A stretch of 64,000 nt of DNA from Streptomyces sp. SPB074 (GCF_000154905.1 NZ_GG770540.1:1-64000), one strand, 5' to 3'. Shown: positions 33,612-42,488, counted from the first letter of the stretch. Translations and numbers: made by a program. Notes: generated by a model from the sequence alone, not told the origin.

Positions 33612-34382
33612 CAAGATCCAAGTCTCTCCGGTGTCCAAACTCCAGGGTCAGGGCCCGTAGGTCGCCGGCAGCTGGTTGGGCTTGCCCTGCTTCGCCCAGC
33701 AGGAGCCTGCGGTGGGCCGGATCCCCAGGGGCCCGAACTCGTCGAAGGCGAAGACCCGGTCCGGGAAGCGTTCCAGCACCTGCTCGATCCGGTCGAGCTT
33801 GGCGTCGCGGTCAGGGTCGGGTGACTCCTTCCAGGTCTTGGTGCGCTGGAAGGTGATGCCGCGGCGCCGGAGCAGGCACCGTAAGGCCTCACGGCCGATG
33901 CGGATGACGCGTCCGTGCACTTTCCGCAGGTGGGCGGCGAGTTTGCGGCTCGACCAGCGGGTGAAGGGCTGGCCGAGCTTGGTGGGGCGGGTGGTGGCCG
34001 TCGCCACGACGAAGTCCTCGTCGTCAGGCTTGAGCAGGCGGGGACGGCCTCCCGCCCACCGAGGGTCCAGGCAGGCCAGGCCGATCTCGTTGAACCGGTG
34101 GATCACATCCCGGACGGTGTCCTCGTCGGCCTGCACCAGCTGAGCGATCGCCGGCACCCGGTTCCCGCCGGCCGAGGCCAGCAGCATCATCGCGCGCCGG
34201 TAGCGCACCGAACTCGTGCTGCCCTGGCGCACGATCTGCTGCAGCTTCTGCCCCTCCTGGTCGGTCAGTCTGCGCACACGGACAGGCTCGGCCACCGCGC
34301 CTTCAGCGATCGGATCGGACGTCGCCGCACATCCAACCGTCGCGACCACCAACCCGGCGAACCTTCCCGGTCAGAGCACTAG

Positions 34383-35478
34383 GGAGCGTATTCGGTTGTG
34401 ATCAAGAGGCTGCTCGTGTGAGGTCCTTGATCCAGATCATGGAGGCCCGGAGGTGGAGTCCGGCGAGGTAGCTCCCCGGGGTCTTGTCGTAGCGGGTGGC
34501 GATGCCTCGCCATGCCTTCATCCTGTTGATCGTCCGCTCGACGGTGTTCCGTTCCTTGTAGAGCTCGGTGTCGTGACTGACGGGCCTGCCGCCTCCACTG
34601 CCTTTCTTCTTCCGGTTGGCGGCCTGGTCCTTCTTCTCCGGGATGACCGCTTTGATACGGCGTTTGCGCAGGTGGGCACGGTTGCCGCGAGACGAGTAAG
34701 CCTTGTCTGCGGCGACTGCGTCCGGCCGGGTGCGGGGGCGGCCGACGGGCCCGCGTATCCGCACCTTCTTCAGGACGGGGATGAACTGTGGGCTGTCCGC
34801 TGCCTGGCCCGCGGTCAGGATGAACGCCAGCGGGCGGCACTTGCGGTCGGCGGCGAGGTGGATCTTGCTGGTCTGCCCGCCCCTGGAGCGTCCGAGGAGG
34901 GCGGCCTTCAGCCGGAGTTTGCGCCGACGCCGGACGCGTCGTCGTTCTTCCCGCGCGGGATCGCTTTCGGTCTCCTGCCCGGTTTGTTCGTCGCAGCCGC
35001 CCCCTTTGACCTGGCCTTCTCCTCCTCGGCGGCGGCTTTCTCCAGGGCGGTGACGACGTCCTCGTCGAGGTGCATCCCGGCCGCGTCGTGGTGGGCACGG
35101 GCGGTGGTGGAGTCGATGCTGACCAGGGACAGGTCCACCTCACCGCGCTTCGCGGCTTCCGCGATCAGGCCCTCCAGCAGGGCCTCGAAGACCCCGGCGT
35201 CACGCCACTGCCGGAAGCGGTTGTGGACGGTCGACCAGGCGCCGAACTCTGCCGGTATCTCCCGCCACTGGCCGCCCGTCTTGAACCGCCAGATCACGCC
35301 CTCGAACTGCTGCCGCAGCCGCTCGGGGTACGGGCCGTACTCGCCGATCGGCAGGTACGGCTCAATGAAATCCCACTCCGGGTCGGTCAGTTGCACTCGC
35401 GTCACGTACGACGGTCTACCGGACCAGACCGTGCCACGAAGGCACATCCCGCAGATTGATCACGACTCGATACGCTCC
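34383..35478 (-). mobile_element. IS5-family element with CTAG target duplication
   Basis: About 1,096 bp with ends GGAGCGTATTCGGTTGTGATCAA / TTGATCACGACTCGATACGCTCC, flanked on both sides by CTAG. The same right end (168 bp) also appears inside another IS at 54533-54700. Confidence 0.85.
34402..35447 (-). CDS. IS5-family transposase in two overlapping frames
   Basis: The first frame (35447 to 34908, 179 residues) carries the N-terminal DUF4096-like part (LTDPEWDFIEPYLPIGEYGP, GVIWRFKTGGQWREIP) and the first catalytic Asp (VSIDSTTARAHHDAAG). The second frame (about 34920 to 34402) carries the rest (LLGRSRGGQTSKIHLAADRK, AADKAYSSRGNRAHLRK, ERNTVERTINRMKAWRGIAT). They would be joined by ribosomal frameshifting near 34910-34925, as is common in this IS5 subgroup; a simple mutation cannot be excluded. 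Confidence 0.75.
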
Positions 35479-35518
35479 CTAGCCACGCCTCCGGCCGTGA
35501 ACGGCCAGAGATGTGAAG

Positions 35519-35555
35519 GAGCGGCCCCTGCCTGCCCAACCGCAAGGGGCCGCTT
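35519..35555. terminator. Hairpin after the IS5 element
   Basis: AGCGGCCCCT / AGGGGCCGCT, a 10-bp perfect stem with a 15-base loop, followed by TCG. It is a probable remnant terminator of a gene lost at the IS border. Confidence 0.5.
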
Positions 35556-35941
35556 CGTGCTCGGTGCCGCCACGGCTCCAGGTGAGCCAGCGTTGCACCG
35601 TAAAGGCAGGAGCGCCGACCCCGCGGCCAAGCCGGTCGACGGCCAGGAGGCGTTGCGGATGGGGTGGGAGTCCGGGCTGGGGCCCGCCACCTGGAGGCGC
35701 CGTGGGTGCGTCGGGCTGCTGGGAGCGGGCGCGGCGCGGGGCGATGACCCGATGGATGCGGCGCGGCAGGTGCTGGGGCGTGGCCAACTGCCCTGTAGGC
35801 AAGTAGTCGGCGCCCGCATCGTCTGAAATGCGCGCTCTGACCTGGCGTTTTATGCCTGTCGACTGCTGTGTGCGGTGCGACCCGGGATGTGACCGAGGGT
35901 GCGACCTGGGGCGGGACTCAAGGAGTGCCCCGGGATGCGAC
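35556..35941. other. 386-bp stretch without a supported gene
   Basis: Open frames exist on both strands but none has a ribosome binding site or recognisable protein features. The right part (from 35876) is a degenerate short tandem repeat described separately. Confidence 0.4.
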
Positions 35942-35962
35942 TCAGGGCGCGACCCGGCCCCG
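35876..35962. repeat. Degenerate GCGAC(C/T)-GGG tandem repeat
   Basis: About 87 bases made of imperfect units around GGGatGCGACCcGGG, for example GTGCGACCCGGGATGTGACC, then GGTGCGACCTGGGGCGGGAC, then GGGATGCGACTC and GGGCGCGACCC. It overlaps the 3' end of the hypothetical gene at 35942-36364. Confidence 0.45.
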
Positions 35963-36364
35963 CTGGTGAGGTCGCTCGGTCGCTGCCCTCTCGCGGTATC
36001 GGTATCCGCTGGAGAAGGTCGCTCGGCGCGTGGTTCTGGGGGGGCAGCGCGGCGGGGTGCCGGTGCCGAGTGGGCGGCGGGCCTGGGGTACCGGCGCGGT
36101 GGTGATGCCCTGGTATCCGGGGCCGAGTCCGCGCCGGCCGGGGCGGGTGGTCCGGGGCCTGGCCGGGCTCGCGGACGTCTCCTCTAGGTTCAGGGCTCTG
36201 CGGAGCCGGGTGAGAGTGCGGGGCATGTGCGCGAGGGCGTGCGCGGCGGCGGGGCCGTGCTCGGCGAGGAGCTGGGTGAGGAGCTCTACGGTCTCCACGG
36301 CGTCTTCGAGGGCGGGCTGTGTCCACGCGGGGGCTGGGGTGAGGGCGTCGGAGAGGTCGCACAC
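35942..36364 (-). CDS. Hypothetical plasmid protein
   Basis: A 140-residue protein whose N-terminal half is helical and well formed (CDLSDALTPAPAWTQPALED, AVETVELLTQLLAEHGPAAA, then RTLTRLRRALNLEE). The C-terminal half is basic and low-complexity. GTG at 36364 is the first start in frame, although protein-like sequence extends about 25 codons upstream (ALEAPYQPTPAPAERYAAAI), so a non-standard start near the previous stop is possible. It follows the DUF3307-like gene on the same strand. Confidence 0.5.
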   Translation of the reverse strand: MCDLSDALTPAPAWTQPALEDAVETVELLTQLLAEHGPAAAHALAHMPRTLTRLRRALNLEETSASPARPRTTRPGRRGLGPGYQGITTAPVPQARRPLGTGTPPRCPPRTTRRATFSSGYRYRERAATERPHQRGRVAP

Positions 36365-36440
36365 GGCGTCGGAGATGGCGGCGGCGTAGCGCTCGGCGGG
36401 GGCGGGGGTGGGCTGGTACGGGGCTTCGAGTGCGCGGGCG

Positions 36441-36761
36441 TCAGGCGGAGAGGCCGAGCGCGGCGACCAGGAGCACCACGAGGTGCGCGGTCTGGTCTAC
36501 GTGAGCGGCGCCCCCGTGGTCTGCGAACCGCGGCTGACGGGCGGCTCGCATCCAGTGCTGGACGAGCCAGCGGCGGTCGATGACCGCGTGGGTGACGCCA
36601 ATCCATGCGAGCGCGACTGCGGCTCGCCACGGCGGAACGTCCAGGCCGGTGAGCGCGCCCACCGCGAGGGCGAGCACGCCGACGAGAACGTGGACGCTGG
36701 CGTGGGCGTAGTCGCTTACGAGGTGGGCGACGTAGAGGAGCGCGAAGAGCGACCCCAGCAT
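36441..36761 (-). CDS. DUF3307-like membrane protein
   Basis: A 106-residue protein with three or four hydrophobic segments. It has the DUF3307 pattern: an N-terminal HLVSDYAHASVHVLVGVLAL segment, then AVALAWIGVTHAVIDRRWLV and a C-terminal DQTAHLVVLLVAALGL helix. His and Asp residues recur in the membrane parts. GGAG lies six bases before the ATG at 36761. The family is of unknown function and is common in phages and plasmids. Confidence 0.7.
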   Translation of the reverse strand: MLGSLFALLYVAHLVSDYAHASVHVLVGVLALAVGALTGLDVPPWRAAVALAWIGVTHAVIDRRWLVQHWMRAARQPRFADHGGAAHVDQTAHLVVLLVAALGLSA

Positions 36762-36978
36762 GCTGGTCTCCGATCAGAACGGGGCGGGGCCCACCCGGTA
36801 GGGCAGGAGGGGGATGGCGACCGAGGGGCGGGACCACGTCGACTGCTTCCCCCTGAGCCTCTTCCCGGGCCCGGGGACGTACCGGCCAGGCACTCCACGA
36901 CCACGCCTCCGGCGCCGTGCTCGGCCGTCTCCGGGCGACTGCGGGGCGCCGCTCACGAGGCGCCCCTGCAGGGGAGGG

Positions 36979-37002
36979 GGTGGCGTCACACATGACGCCA
37001 CC
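36979..37002. terminator. 10-bp perfect hairpin
   Basis: GGTGGCGTCA / TGACGCCACC with a CACA tetraloop. It is either a terminator or, given the short loop, an operator-like palindrome upstream of the DUF3307-like gene. Confidence 0.5.
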
Positions 37003-37564
37003 CTGCACGCTTCTTCACGCCCTCAGGGGCGTGGAGGTCCTCGCGGGCCCGGCATGCCACCGCCGCCCGCTGCGGGCCCGCACCCGCACCGCCGCCGCGC
37101 GCGAGCCCGCACCGTCGCTGCGGCGACTCGACGGCTACTGGCTCGGGCGGAAGCGGCCCCCTCGTCACCGCGGTCAGGCCACCGTCCCGCTCAGCGGGCC
37201 AGTTCGACCTTGACCGGCGGCACGTTCGGGCACTCCCGAGCTACGCACTTGCTCTCATCTTCGCCCCGGGGCGGGGAACCGAGTCCGAGGTCTTCGCGCT
37301 GATCCGACGCCCCAGGCGGCGGGAGGGCGCCTCGGCCCGGACCCCCGATGTCGCTCCGGACGGTTCGGTGCTTCGCACCGAAGTGCCGTGGCGTCGTGCG
37401 CCTCGTGTTCCGGGGCGGTGGGCGGGTGTGGATTCGCCGGTGTCCGGGGGCGTTGTCCGTTCAGCAAGGTGCGAACCACAGACCAGAGCGGTCGACGGGC
37501 TCACCGCTCGTTCCGGCGGAAGGTGCCTAGTTCCGGCGGCCGAGGTTCAGGTCGGCCAGCGTCC
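37003..37564. other. 562-bp stretch without a supported gene
   Basis: No frame on either strand shows a start with a ribosome binding site or a recognisable protein. The sequence is GC-rich with many short CCGC repeats. Nothing functional is assigned. Confidence 0.4.
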
Positions 37565-37623
37565 ATGCACGTGGCGTGCATGAGTCCCGCGCGGAGAAAT
37601 GGGCTCATGCACGTCACGTGTAT
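37565..37623. repeat. Hairpin 1 made of the ATGCACG-TGG-CGTGCAT palindrome
   Basis: The arms 37565-37584 (ATGCACGTGGCGTGCATGAG) and 37604-37623 (CTCATGCACGTCACGTGTAT) pair with two mismatches over a 19-base loop. Each arm is itself a 7-bp palindrome around three bases (one arm imperfect). It lies directly downstream of the winged-helix gene at 37632-37946. The same arm sequence occurs in hairpin 2 at 39290-39357. Confidence 0.75.
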
Positions 37624-37631
37624 ATAGGAAG

Positions 37632-37946
37632 TCAGCGGGTGCCGGTCCGGCGCAGGGGGACCACGACCTGCTCTCCGGTGCTTTTCGGGGCGAGGCGGTA
37701 GAAGCGGATGTGGCCGAAGCGTTCCGATTCCTCCAGCCATCCTCCGGCGACGAGCTGGCGGCGGGTGCGGGAGAACACGGTGGGTGCGAGCCCGAGGTGG
37801 GCGGCAAGCTCGGCGGCGGTCACCGGGACGGCGCCGGAGCGGTCAGTCTTGTGCGTCGCGTAGAGCATGAGCACGAGGCGCTGGTTGGCTGTCAGTCCTG
37901 CCGAGCGCGTCAGCACGTGAAATGCGGTCTGGTCGTGGTCGCTCAC
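37632..37946 (-). CDS. Winged-helix protein coupled to the RepL-like gene
   Basis: A 104-residue winged-helix protein: FHVLTRSAGLTANQRLVLML, then PVTAAELAAHLGLAPTVFSR, the wing and recognition part RRQLVAGGWLEESERFGHIR, and FYRLAP. The GTG start overlaps the stop of the upstream RepL-like gene (GTGA). The same FYR-type end is found in the upstream protein, so the two may be related by duplication. The likely role is DNA binding in replication or copy control. Confidence 0.65.
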   Translation of the reverse strand: MSDHDQTAFHVLTRSAGLTANQRLVLMLYATHKTDRSGAVPVTAAELAAHLGLAPTVFSRTRRQLVAGGWLEESERFGHIRFYRLAPKSTGEQVVVPLRRTGTR

Positions 37947-38401
37947 TGCGCCTCCTGCGCTGCCGTGCGGGCGTCCTTGTCGAAGCCTGGAATGTCGGGC
38001 GGGTTGCACAGCGTGATCGCTTCGCGCTGCTCGACTCCGCTGCCGTGGAAAGCGATGTAGGGGCTGATCCGGTAGAAGCGGTAGCTTCCCACCCGGCCCC
38101 GTTCGATCAGGATTCGCCGCCGACGCAGGGCCCGGTTGATCTTGCCGACCGCGTCGGGGGTCATGCCGACCCGTTTCGCGATGTCCGCGCCGGTGAGGCG
38201 CAGCGGTTCCATGCCGGGCGGTGACGTGCCGATCCACCAGAGGATCAAGTACTTCTGGCTCGGCGTGAACGTGCGGCTCTCGGTGATGGCCGCGACGCGG
38301 GCCTTGTCGACCTGGACATGTCCGCCGCCGGAGAAGGCGTACGGGGCATAGGGCACGACTTCGCCGGTGGCCTCGTCGACCAGCCTGCGCACGGCTCCCA
38401 C
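37943..38401 (-). CDS. RepL-like winged-helix replication protein
   Basis: A 152-residue protein. It begins MGAVRRLVDEATGEVVPYAP, similar in type to the N-terminus of RepL plasmid initiators (RLIDEESGEV-like). A winged helix follows (FTPSQKYLILWWIGTSPPGM, TGADIAKRVGMTPDAVGKIN, RRRRILIERGRVGSYRFYRI), ending SPYIAFHGSGVEQREAITLC. RepL proteins start plasmid replication. Similarity is from memory and by pattern, so a MarR-like regulator is the alternative. GAGAGG lies six bases before the GTG at 38401. Confidence 0.55.
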   Translation of the reverse strand: MGAVRRLVDEATGEVVPYAPYAFSGGGHVQVDKARVAAITESRTFTPSQKYLILWWIGTSPPGMEPLRLTGADIAKRVGMTPDAVGKINRALRRRRILIERGRVGSYRFYRISPYIAFHGSGVEQREAITLCNPPDIPGFDKDARTAAQEAQ

Positions 38402-38648
38402 AGAGATCCTCTCTCAGCGTACGAATTTGTGTGCACACCGTACATGAACGCCAGGTGCATGTGGGACGCCTGAGGGACGGGCTCATCAACATGGACGCAC
38501 CCCGCCCCTTCAACGCGGGGCCGGACGGGTCCCGGACGCCGGTCGAGGAATGCACGAGCGTCAGGGGCCCACGAGGACCTCATGCCAGATTCCGGGAAGC
38601 CGCTCCCCCGCCGCCCCTCATGTACTCCACGTGCATTTACCCGGTTCT
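38402..38648. promoter_or_regulatory. Upstream region of the RepL-like operon
   Basis: Contains an AT-rich patch with GTACGAATTTGTGTGCACAC just upstream of the start and further CATG-containing repeats (CAGGTGCATGTGGG, CCACGTGCATTT) that echo the hairpin arms. It is the probable promoter region; no clear -10/-35 pair is named. Confidence 0.35.
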
Positions 38649-38690
38649 TGGGAACTGGCAGGCAGATCCTGGGAACTGGCAGGCAGATCC
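38649..38690. repeat. Exact 21-bp tandem repeat (two copies)
   Basis: TGGGAACTGGCAGGCAGATC-C occurs twice back to back (38649-38669 and 38670-38690), about 250 bases upstream of the RepL-like gene. The arrangement is iteron-like, but two copies are few for an origin. Confidence 0.7.
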
Positions 38691-39289
38691 CAGGATCGTA
38701 GTGTCCGACAACGTTTCAGCAGGTCGAAGGGGATTTCTTGGCGGCGCCCTCTAATACATCCCGGAGCACCGGCACGGCGGCCTTCACCCCTCGCAGCGAC
38801 GTCAACGCATCTACCGCGCTTCGCCTGCGCGCGGGAACACCAAGGCGCGTCGCGACGCCCCGCCCTCACATCCTGACGACGTACACCTCCTCACCCTCTT
38901 CGGCCCCAGCCACGGAAAGCCGCCAGGACGCGCCCGCAGCTCCCCTCCCGCCTGCACGTATGCCACCCGCACCACCCACTGACCGCACCAAGGAGCCCGT
39001 TAAGCCCCGCGCTCGGTTCGCCGCCCGTCCAGCATCCCGGCGGGCCCACCGTCGCACCGCAGGCCCCCCGGGGCCGAGGATGCGCCGGTCCTCCTGCGCG
39101 AAGAGCGCGAAGCACGACCTCCGACCCTCGGGCAACGCCCCAGCACTCCACACGAGCCAGACAGAGGACGGTGTTCACGGCGGGGCAGCATCCCCGAATA
39201 TCCAGAACAACCCGGTCGGCGAATTCGGCCCCTGGTACGGCACGGGCAGCCCTCCTGTTGGCGAAGCTCTCTTGGGCGACGAGCCACTT
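38691..39289. other. 599-bp stretch without a supported gene
   Basis: A long open frame on the plus strand and others on the minus strand are present, but their composition is that of chance frames in GC-rich DNA and no ribosome binding site is seen. It lies between the tandem repeat and hairpin 2 and may be non-coding. Confidence 0.4.
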
Positions 39290-39357
39290 CCATATGCACG
39301 TGGCGTGCATGAGTCTCGCTCGGAGAAGAGGGACTCATGCACGCCACGTGCATATGG
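39290..39357. repeat. Hairpin 2, perfect 26-bp inverted repeat
   Basis: CCATATGCACGTGGCGTGCA-TGAGTC at 39290-39315 pairs exactly with 39332-39357 over a 16-base loop. Each arm contains the ATGCACG-TGG-CGTGCAT palindrome of hairpin 1. CACGTG E-box-like and CATATG cores are included. A perfect stem this long with internal palindromes is unusual for a terminator. Confidence 0.85.
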
Positions 39358-39390
39358 GAAGATCAGGGATGCTGCCTCCCTACGGTCGGC

Positions 39391-39935
39391 TTAGGCGGTG
39401 AAGCCGACGTTGGTGACGTACTCGTACTGGCCCCACTGCGAATCCAGGTCGACCACGACCTCGTCGACCCACCCGGCATCCAGGCCCGCGTCGTCCCACG
39501 CGCCGACGATCCGGTCCCACCGGCGCACGTTGAGGGTGCGCTCCACAGCCCGCTGACGGGGGTGGTCGACCCCGGACTGGTTGACGGTGAAACTCGACGC
39601 GGGTCCCCCGCCCTTGCCGGTTGAGGCGGGCCAGGAGGTGGCGGGAGACGTTCTGACGGCGCACCGCGCGGTAGGCGGCGTCGATCTCGCGGACCGTGCG
39701 CGCGGTGCGGGTCCCGGCCTTGTGCGCCTTGATCGTGCGGTCCGAAATCGTGAGCCCGGCCTCCCGAGCGGCCGCGAGCTGGCGGGCGCTGCCGGCGAGG
39801 TGGCGCAGACGGGCCGTGAGGCGACGGCGGGGGGGACCGGGGAGGCGACGAAGCCCGCGAGGCTGTCGAGGCCGCGGGGCGCGACGACGCTCTCGTGCAC
39901 CGCGAGGACCACGCGCCACCGGAATACGCGCACGC
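39391..39935 (-). pseudogene. Decayed relative of the HTH gene at 11322
   Basis: Pieces matching the 11322-11897 protein appear in alternating frames: LDSLAGFVASPV, then LAAAREAGLTISDRTIKAHK through RRQNVSRHLLARLNRQGRGT in a second frame, then RTLNVRRWDRIVGAW and SQWGQYEYVTNVGFTA back in the first. At least two frameshifts and a changed N-terminus are needed to explain it, so it is not functional as read. Confidence 0.75.
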
Positions 39936-39996
39936 CTGAGGGGTTGTAGCCGGTGCGGCACCCGGCCGTTACGTGTCCACGTTCTCCGGAGGACTC

Positions 39997-40656
39997 ATGA
40001 AGATCGGCATTGTCGGCGCGGGACACATCGGCGGGAACCTCACCCGCCGCTTGACGGCGCTCGGGCATGACGTGAGCGTGGCCAATTCGCGAGGCCCACA
40101 GACGCTGTCCGAGCTCGCCGAGGAGACCGGGGCCACCGCGGTTCCCGTCGCCGAGGCGGCGCACGGCGCGGACGTCGTCGTGGTCACGATCCCGGTGAAG
40201 AACATCCCCGACCTGCCCGCCGGGCTCCTCGACGGCGCGACGGAGGGCTTCGTCCTCATCGACACCGGCAACTACTACCCGCAGCGCGACGGCCGGATCG
40301 CCGGGATCGAGGACGAGGGCCTCACCGAGAGCCGCTGGACCGAGCGTCAGCTCGGGCACCCGGTGGTGAAGGTCTTCAACGCCACCTACGCCCAGGACCT
40401 CCTGGACAAGCCGCGCCCCGCAGGCGCCGCCGACCGCATCGCCCTGCCCCTCACCGGTGACGACGAGGAGGCGAAAAAGACCGTGACATCCCTGCTCGAC
40501 GAACTCGGCTTCGACGCCGTCGACGCGGGCGGCCTCGACGAATCCTGGCGCCAGCAGCCCGGCACCCCGGTCTACGGGCTGGCCGCGAGCACCGACGAGG
40601 TCGTCGCCGCACTGGCCGCCGCCACCCCGGAGCGTCCAGCGCAATTCCGCGCCTGA
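39997..40656 (+). CDS. NADPH-dependent F420 reductase-like / NAD(P)-binding protein
   Basis: A 219-residue protein with the N-terminal Rossmann motif KIGIVGAGHIGGNLTRRLTA and the F420/NADP-reductase-type pattern (VSVANSRGPQTLSELAEETG, VVVTIPVKNIPDLPAGLL, DTGNYYPQRDG, VVKVFNATYA). It would move hydride between NADPH and a cofactor or act as a small-substrate reductase. TCCGGAGGA precedes the ATG at 39997, and a hairpin terminator follows. The 3' end is duplicated at 6683-6980. Confidence 0.85.
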   Translation: MKIGIVGAGHIGGNLTRRLTALGHDVSVANSRGPQTLSELAEETGATAVPVAEAAHGADVVVVTIPVKNIPDLPAGLLDGATEGFVLIDTGNYYPQRDGRIAGIEDEGLTESRWTERQLGHPVVKVFNATYAQDLLDKPRPAGAADRIALPLTGDDEEAKKTVTSLLDELGFDAVDAGGLDESWRQQPGTPVYGLAASTDEVVAALAAATPERPAQFRA

Positions 40657-40677
40657 CCACCCCGCCAGCACCTGCCC

Positions 40678-40706
40678 GTCCCGCCACGAGAAGACAGTGG
40701 CGGGAC
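40678..40706 (+). terminator. Terminator of the F420-type reductase gene
   Basis: GTCCCGCCAC / GTGGCGGGAC, 10-bp perfect stem with a 9-base loop, 22 bases after the stop. The duplicate at 6683-6980 carries the same hairpin. Confidence 0.7.
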
Positions 40707-40889
40707 CCGAGCCCACACCGCCGCCGCCCCGCGCGAGCCCACACCGCCGCCGCGCGGCTTCGCCGGCGCGGCGGCTTGAGGCTGTTTTAGAACTCAAGCA
40801 GGGTGCGGGACCCCCGGCACAGATCGCGGTGGGGGTTGTCGCCTGTTTGGGTTTACGGTGGGAATTATCGTCTGGGAGGTGTGAAGCGC

Positions 40890-42488
40890 ATGGGCTACGA
40901 CTACGACTACGTCATTGTCGGCGCAGGTGCCGCAGGTGCGGTGCTGGCGAACCGGTTGTCGGAGAACACGGAGAGTCAGGTACTGCTACTGGAATATGGG
41001 CCGATCGACGCCAACCCTCTACACTCCATCCCGAAGGGGTTTTTCTTCACCCTGAACGGGAGCCGGTACACATATCACTATCCGACGCAGCCGATCGCGG
41101 GCGGTTCCGCTTCGGAGACGTGGACGAGGGGGAAGGTGCTGGGGGGGTCGACGACGGTCAACGGAATGATGTACAGCCGCGGCTCGCGGGCGGACTTCGA
41201 CGCGCTGGAGAAGCATACTGGCGCAGGCCACTGGGGCTGGACAAACGTCCTCGCCGCCTTCCGTACGATGGAGGACCACCAACTCGGGCCGTCGGAGCTG
41301 CGTGGAGCGGGCGGTCCGCTGGGCATCTCGATCGACGAACCCCATGAACCGGTCACCGACGCGCTCATGGAGGCGGGCCAGGCCGTCGGTTGGCGCCGTG
41401 TCGCAGATCTCAACGCGGCCGAGGACGAGCGGATCGGCTTTACCCCGTCCACGGTTAAGAACGGCCGGCGTGTCAGTTCGGCGACCGCGTTCCTGCGCCC
41501 GGTCCGTCGGCGCAAGAACCTGACGGTCCTGACCGGTGCACGCGTCGGCTATCTGCAGTTCGACGGCAGGCGCGTCATCGGCGTGCGGGCCTCGGTTCGC
41601 GGCAGGGTCCAAGACTTCCGGGCTCGGCGCGAGGTGATTGTCTCCGCCGGGACGATCGAGAGTACGTTGCTACTCGAACGATCCGGCATCGGCAGTCCCG
41701 AAGTACTGCGCGCCGCTGGTATCACTCCTGTCGTGGAGAGTCCGAATGTCGGCGAACGCGTCGTCGAGCAGCACGGTGTGGCGATGCAAGTACGTTTTAA
41801 GGAACCGATCGGGCCGACGACCGAGCTGAACTCGATTCCGAAGCAGGGCGTCCAAGGGGTCAAGTACCTGCTGACGCACCGCGGACCGATCTCGACGGCC
41901 GGCTACGACGTGACCTCGCAGTTCAAGTCAACCCAGGATGTCGATCGGCCCGATATCGCCGCAGCCTGGGTCCCTCTCGCGCTGGACACCTCGTCTGCGG
42001 CGATGAAGCTCGCCAAGCACGGCGGAATCATGATGATGGGATACCAGCTACGACCCGAAAGCCGCAGCTCTATCCACGCCAGTGGGCGCCTGCCCGAGAA
42101 CCTTCCGGTCATCACACCGGGCTATTTCCAGACGGAGACCGACCGTAAAGTGACCTCCACGATCCTCGATCACGCACGCGAGGTGTTCGCCCAGGGGCCG
42201 CTCGCACGTTTGATCGCCGCGGAGGAGTATCCCGGAGCTGCGGTCTCGACTCCCGAGCAGGCACTGGAGTACGCGACGAACACGGGTGCGACGATCTACC
42301 ACGCCGTCGGGGCGAACGCCATGGGCCCGGCCAACGATGACGTGGTCGATGCCGAACTGCGTGTCCGGGGCGTCGATGGACTCCGGGTCGTGGACGCCTC
42401 CGTCATCCCCTTCCAACTTTCCGGAAACACCGCCGCCCCGACCATGGCGGTCGGCTGGATCGCCGCGGATCTCATCCTGCGGGACTGA
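40890..42488 (+). CDS. GMC-family FAD-dependent oxidoreductase
   Basis: A 532-residue protein with the FAD-binding motif VIVGAGAAGAVLANRLSE, the GMC signature region (KVLGGSTTVNGMMYSRGSRA), REVIVSAGTIESTLLLERSG and the C-terminal active-site part. The usual HPVGTCRMG motif reads HAVGANAMG here: the His is kept, but Thr, Cys and Arg are changed. SGNTAAPTMAVGW at the end matches the family. It would oxidise an alcohol. The ATG at 40890 was chosen by the FAD motif position, with GGGAGG 10 bases upstream. The next gene is lost to an IS. Confidence 0.87.
   Translation: MGYDYDYVIVGAGAAGAVLANRLSENTESQVLLLEYGPIDANPLHSIPKGFFFTLNGSRYTYHYPTQPIAGGSASETWTRGKVLGGSTTVNGMMYSRGSRADFDALEKHTGAGHWGWTNVLAAFRTMEDHQLGPSELRGAGGPLGISIDEPHEPVTDALMEAGQAVGWRRVADLNAAEDERIGFTPSTVKNGRRVSSATAFLRPVRRRKNLTVLTGARVGYLQFDGRRVIGVRASVRGRVQDFRARREVIVSAGTIESTLLLERSGIGSPEVLRAAGITPVVESPNVGERVVEQHGVAMQVRFKEPIGPTTELNSIPKQGVQGVKYLLTHRGPISTAGYDVTSQFKSTQDVDRPDIAAAWVPLALDTSSAAMKLAKHGGIMMMGYQLRPESRSSIHASGRLPENLPVITPGYFQTETDRKVTSTILDHAREVFAQGPLARLIAAEEYPGAAVSTPEQALEYATNTGATIYHAVGANAMGPANDDVVDAELRVRGVDGLRVVDASVIPFQLSGNTAAPTMAVGWIAADLILRD

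Larger units (their letters stand above)
32349..33656 (-). mobile_element. IS3-family element, copy 2
   Basis: A 1,308-bp element identical in layout to copy 1, flanked by the 3-bp target duplication GTA (32346-32348 and 33657-33659). It is inserted in an IS630-type transposase gene. Confidence 0.9.
31864..34295 (-). pseudogene. IS630-family transposase split by IS3 copy 2
   Basis: The N-terminal part (34295-33657: VRVRRLTDQEGQKLQQIV helix-turn-helix region, VFAFDEFGPLGIRP with a catalytic Asp) and the C-terminal part (32348-31864: IYIILDHLSAHTGADIRR, ELCFTPTYASWANPIEAHFG) are separated by a complete IS3 copy with GTA target duplications. In addition, one base seems missing near 31893: adding a G would give IRWGGRPLNTAA and the TGA at 31864-31866. 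The GTG at 34295 is the likely start. Confidence 0.85.

Noticed and set aside
35460-35826. Open frames on both strands between the IS5 element and the hypothetical gene
   Set aside because: Both look equally protein-like and neither has a start signal; no choice could be supported.
38649-38690. Possible CRISPR-like repeat
   Set aside because: Only two adjacent units without spacers; a simple tandem repeat.
38738-39394. Plus-strand frame of 218 codons across hairpin 2
   Set aside because: Starts with TTG without ribosome binding site, has no recognisable features and reads through a perfect 26-bp palindrome.
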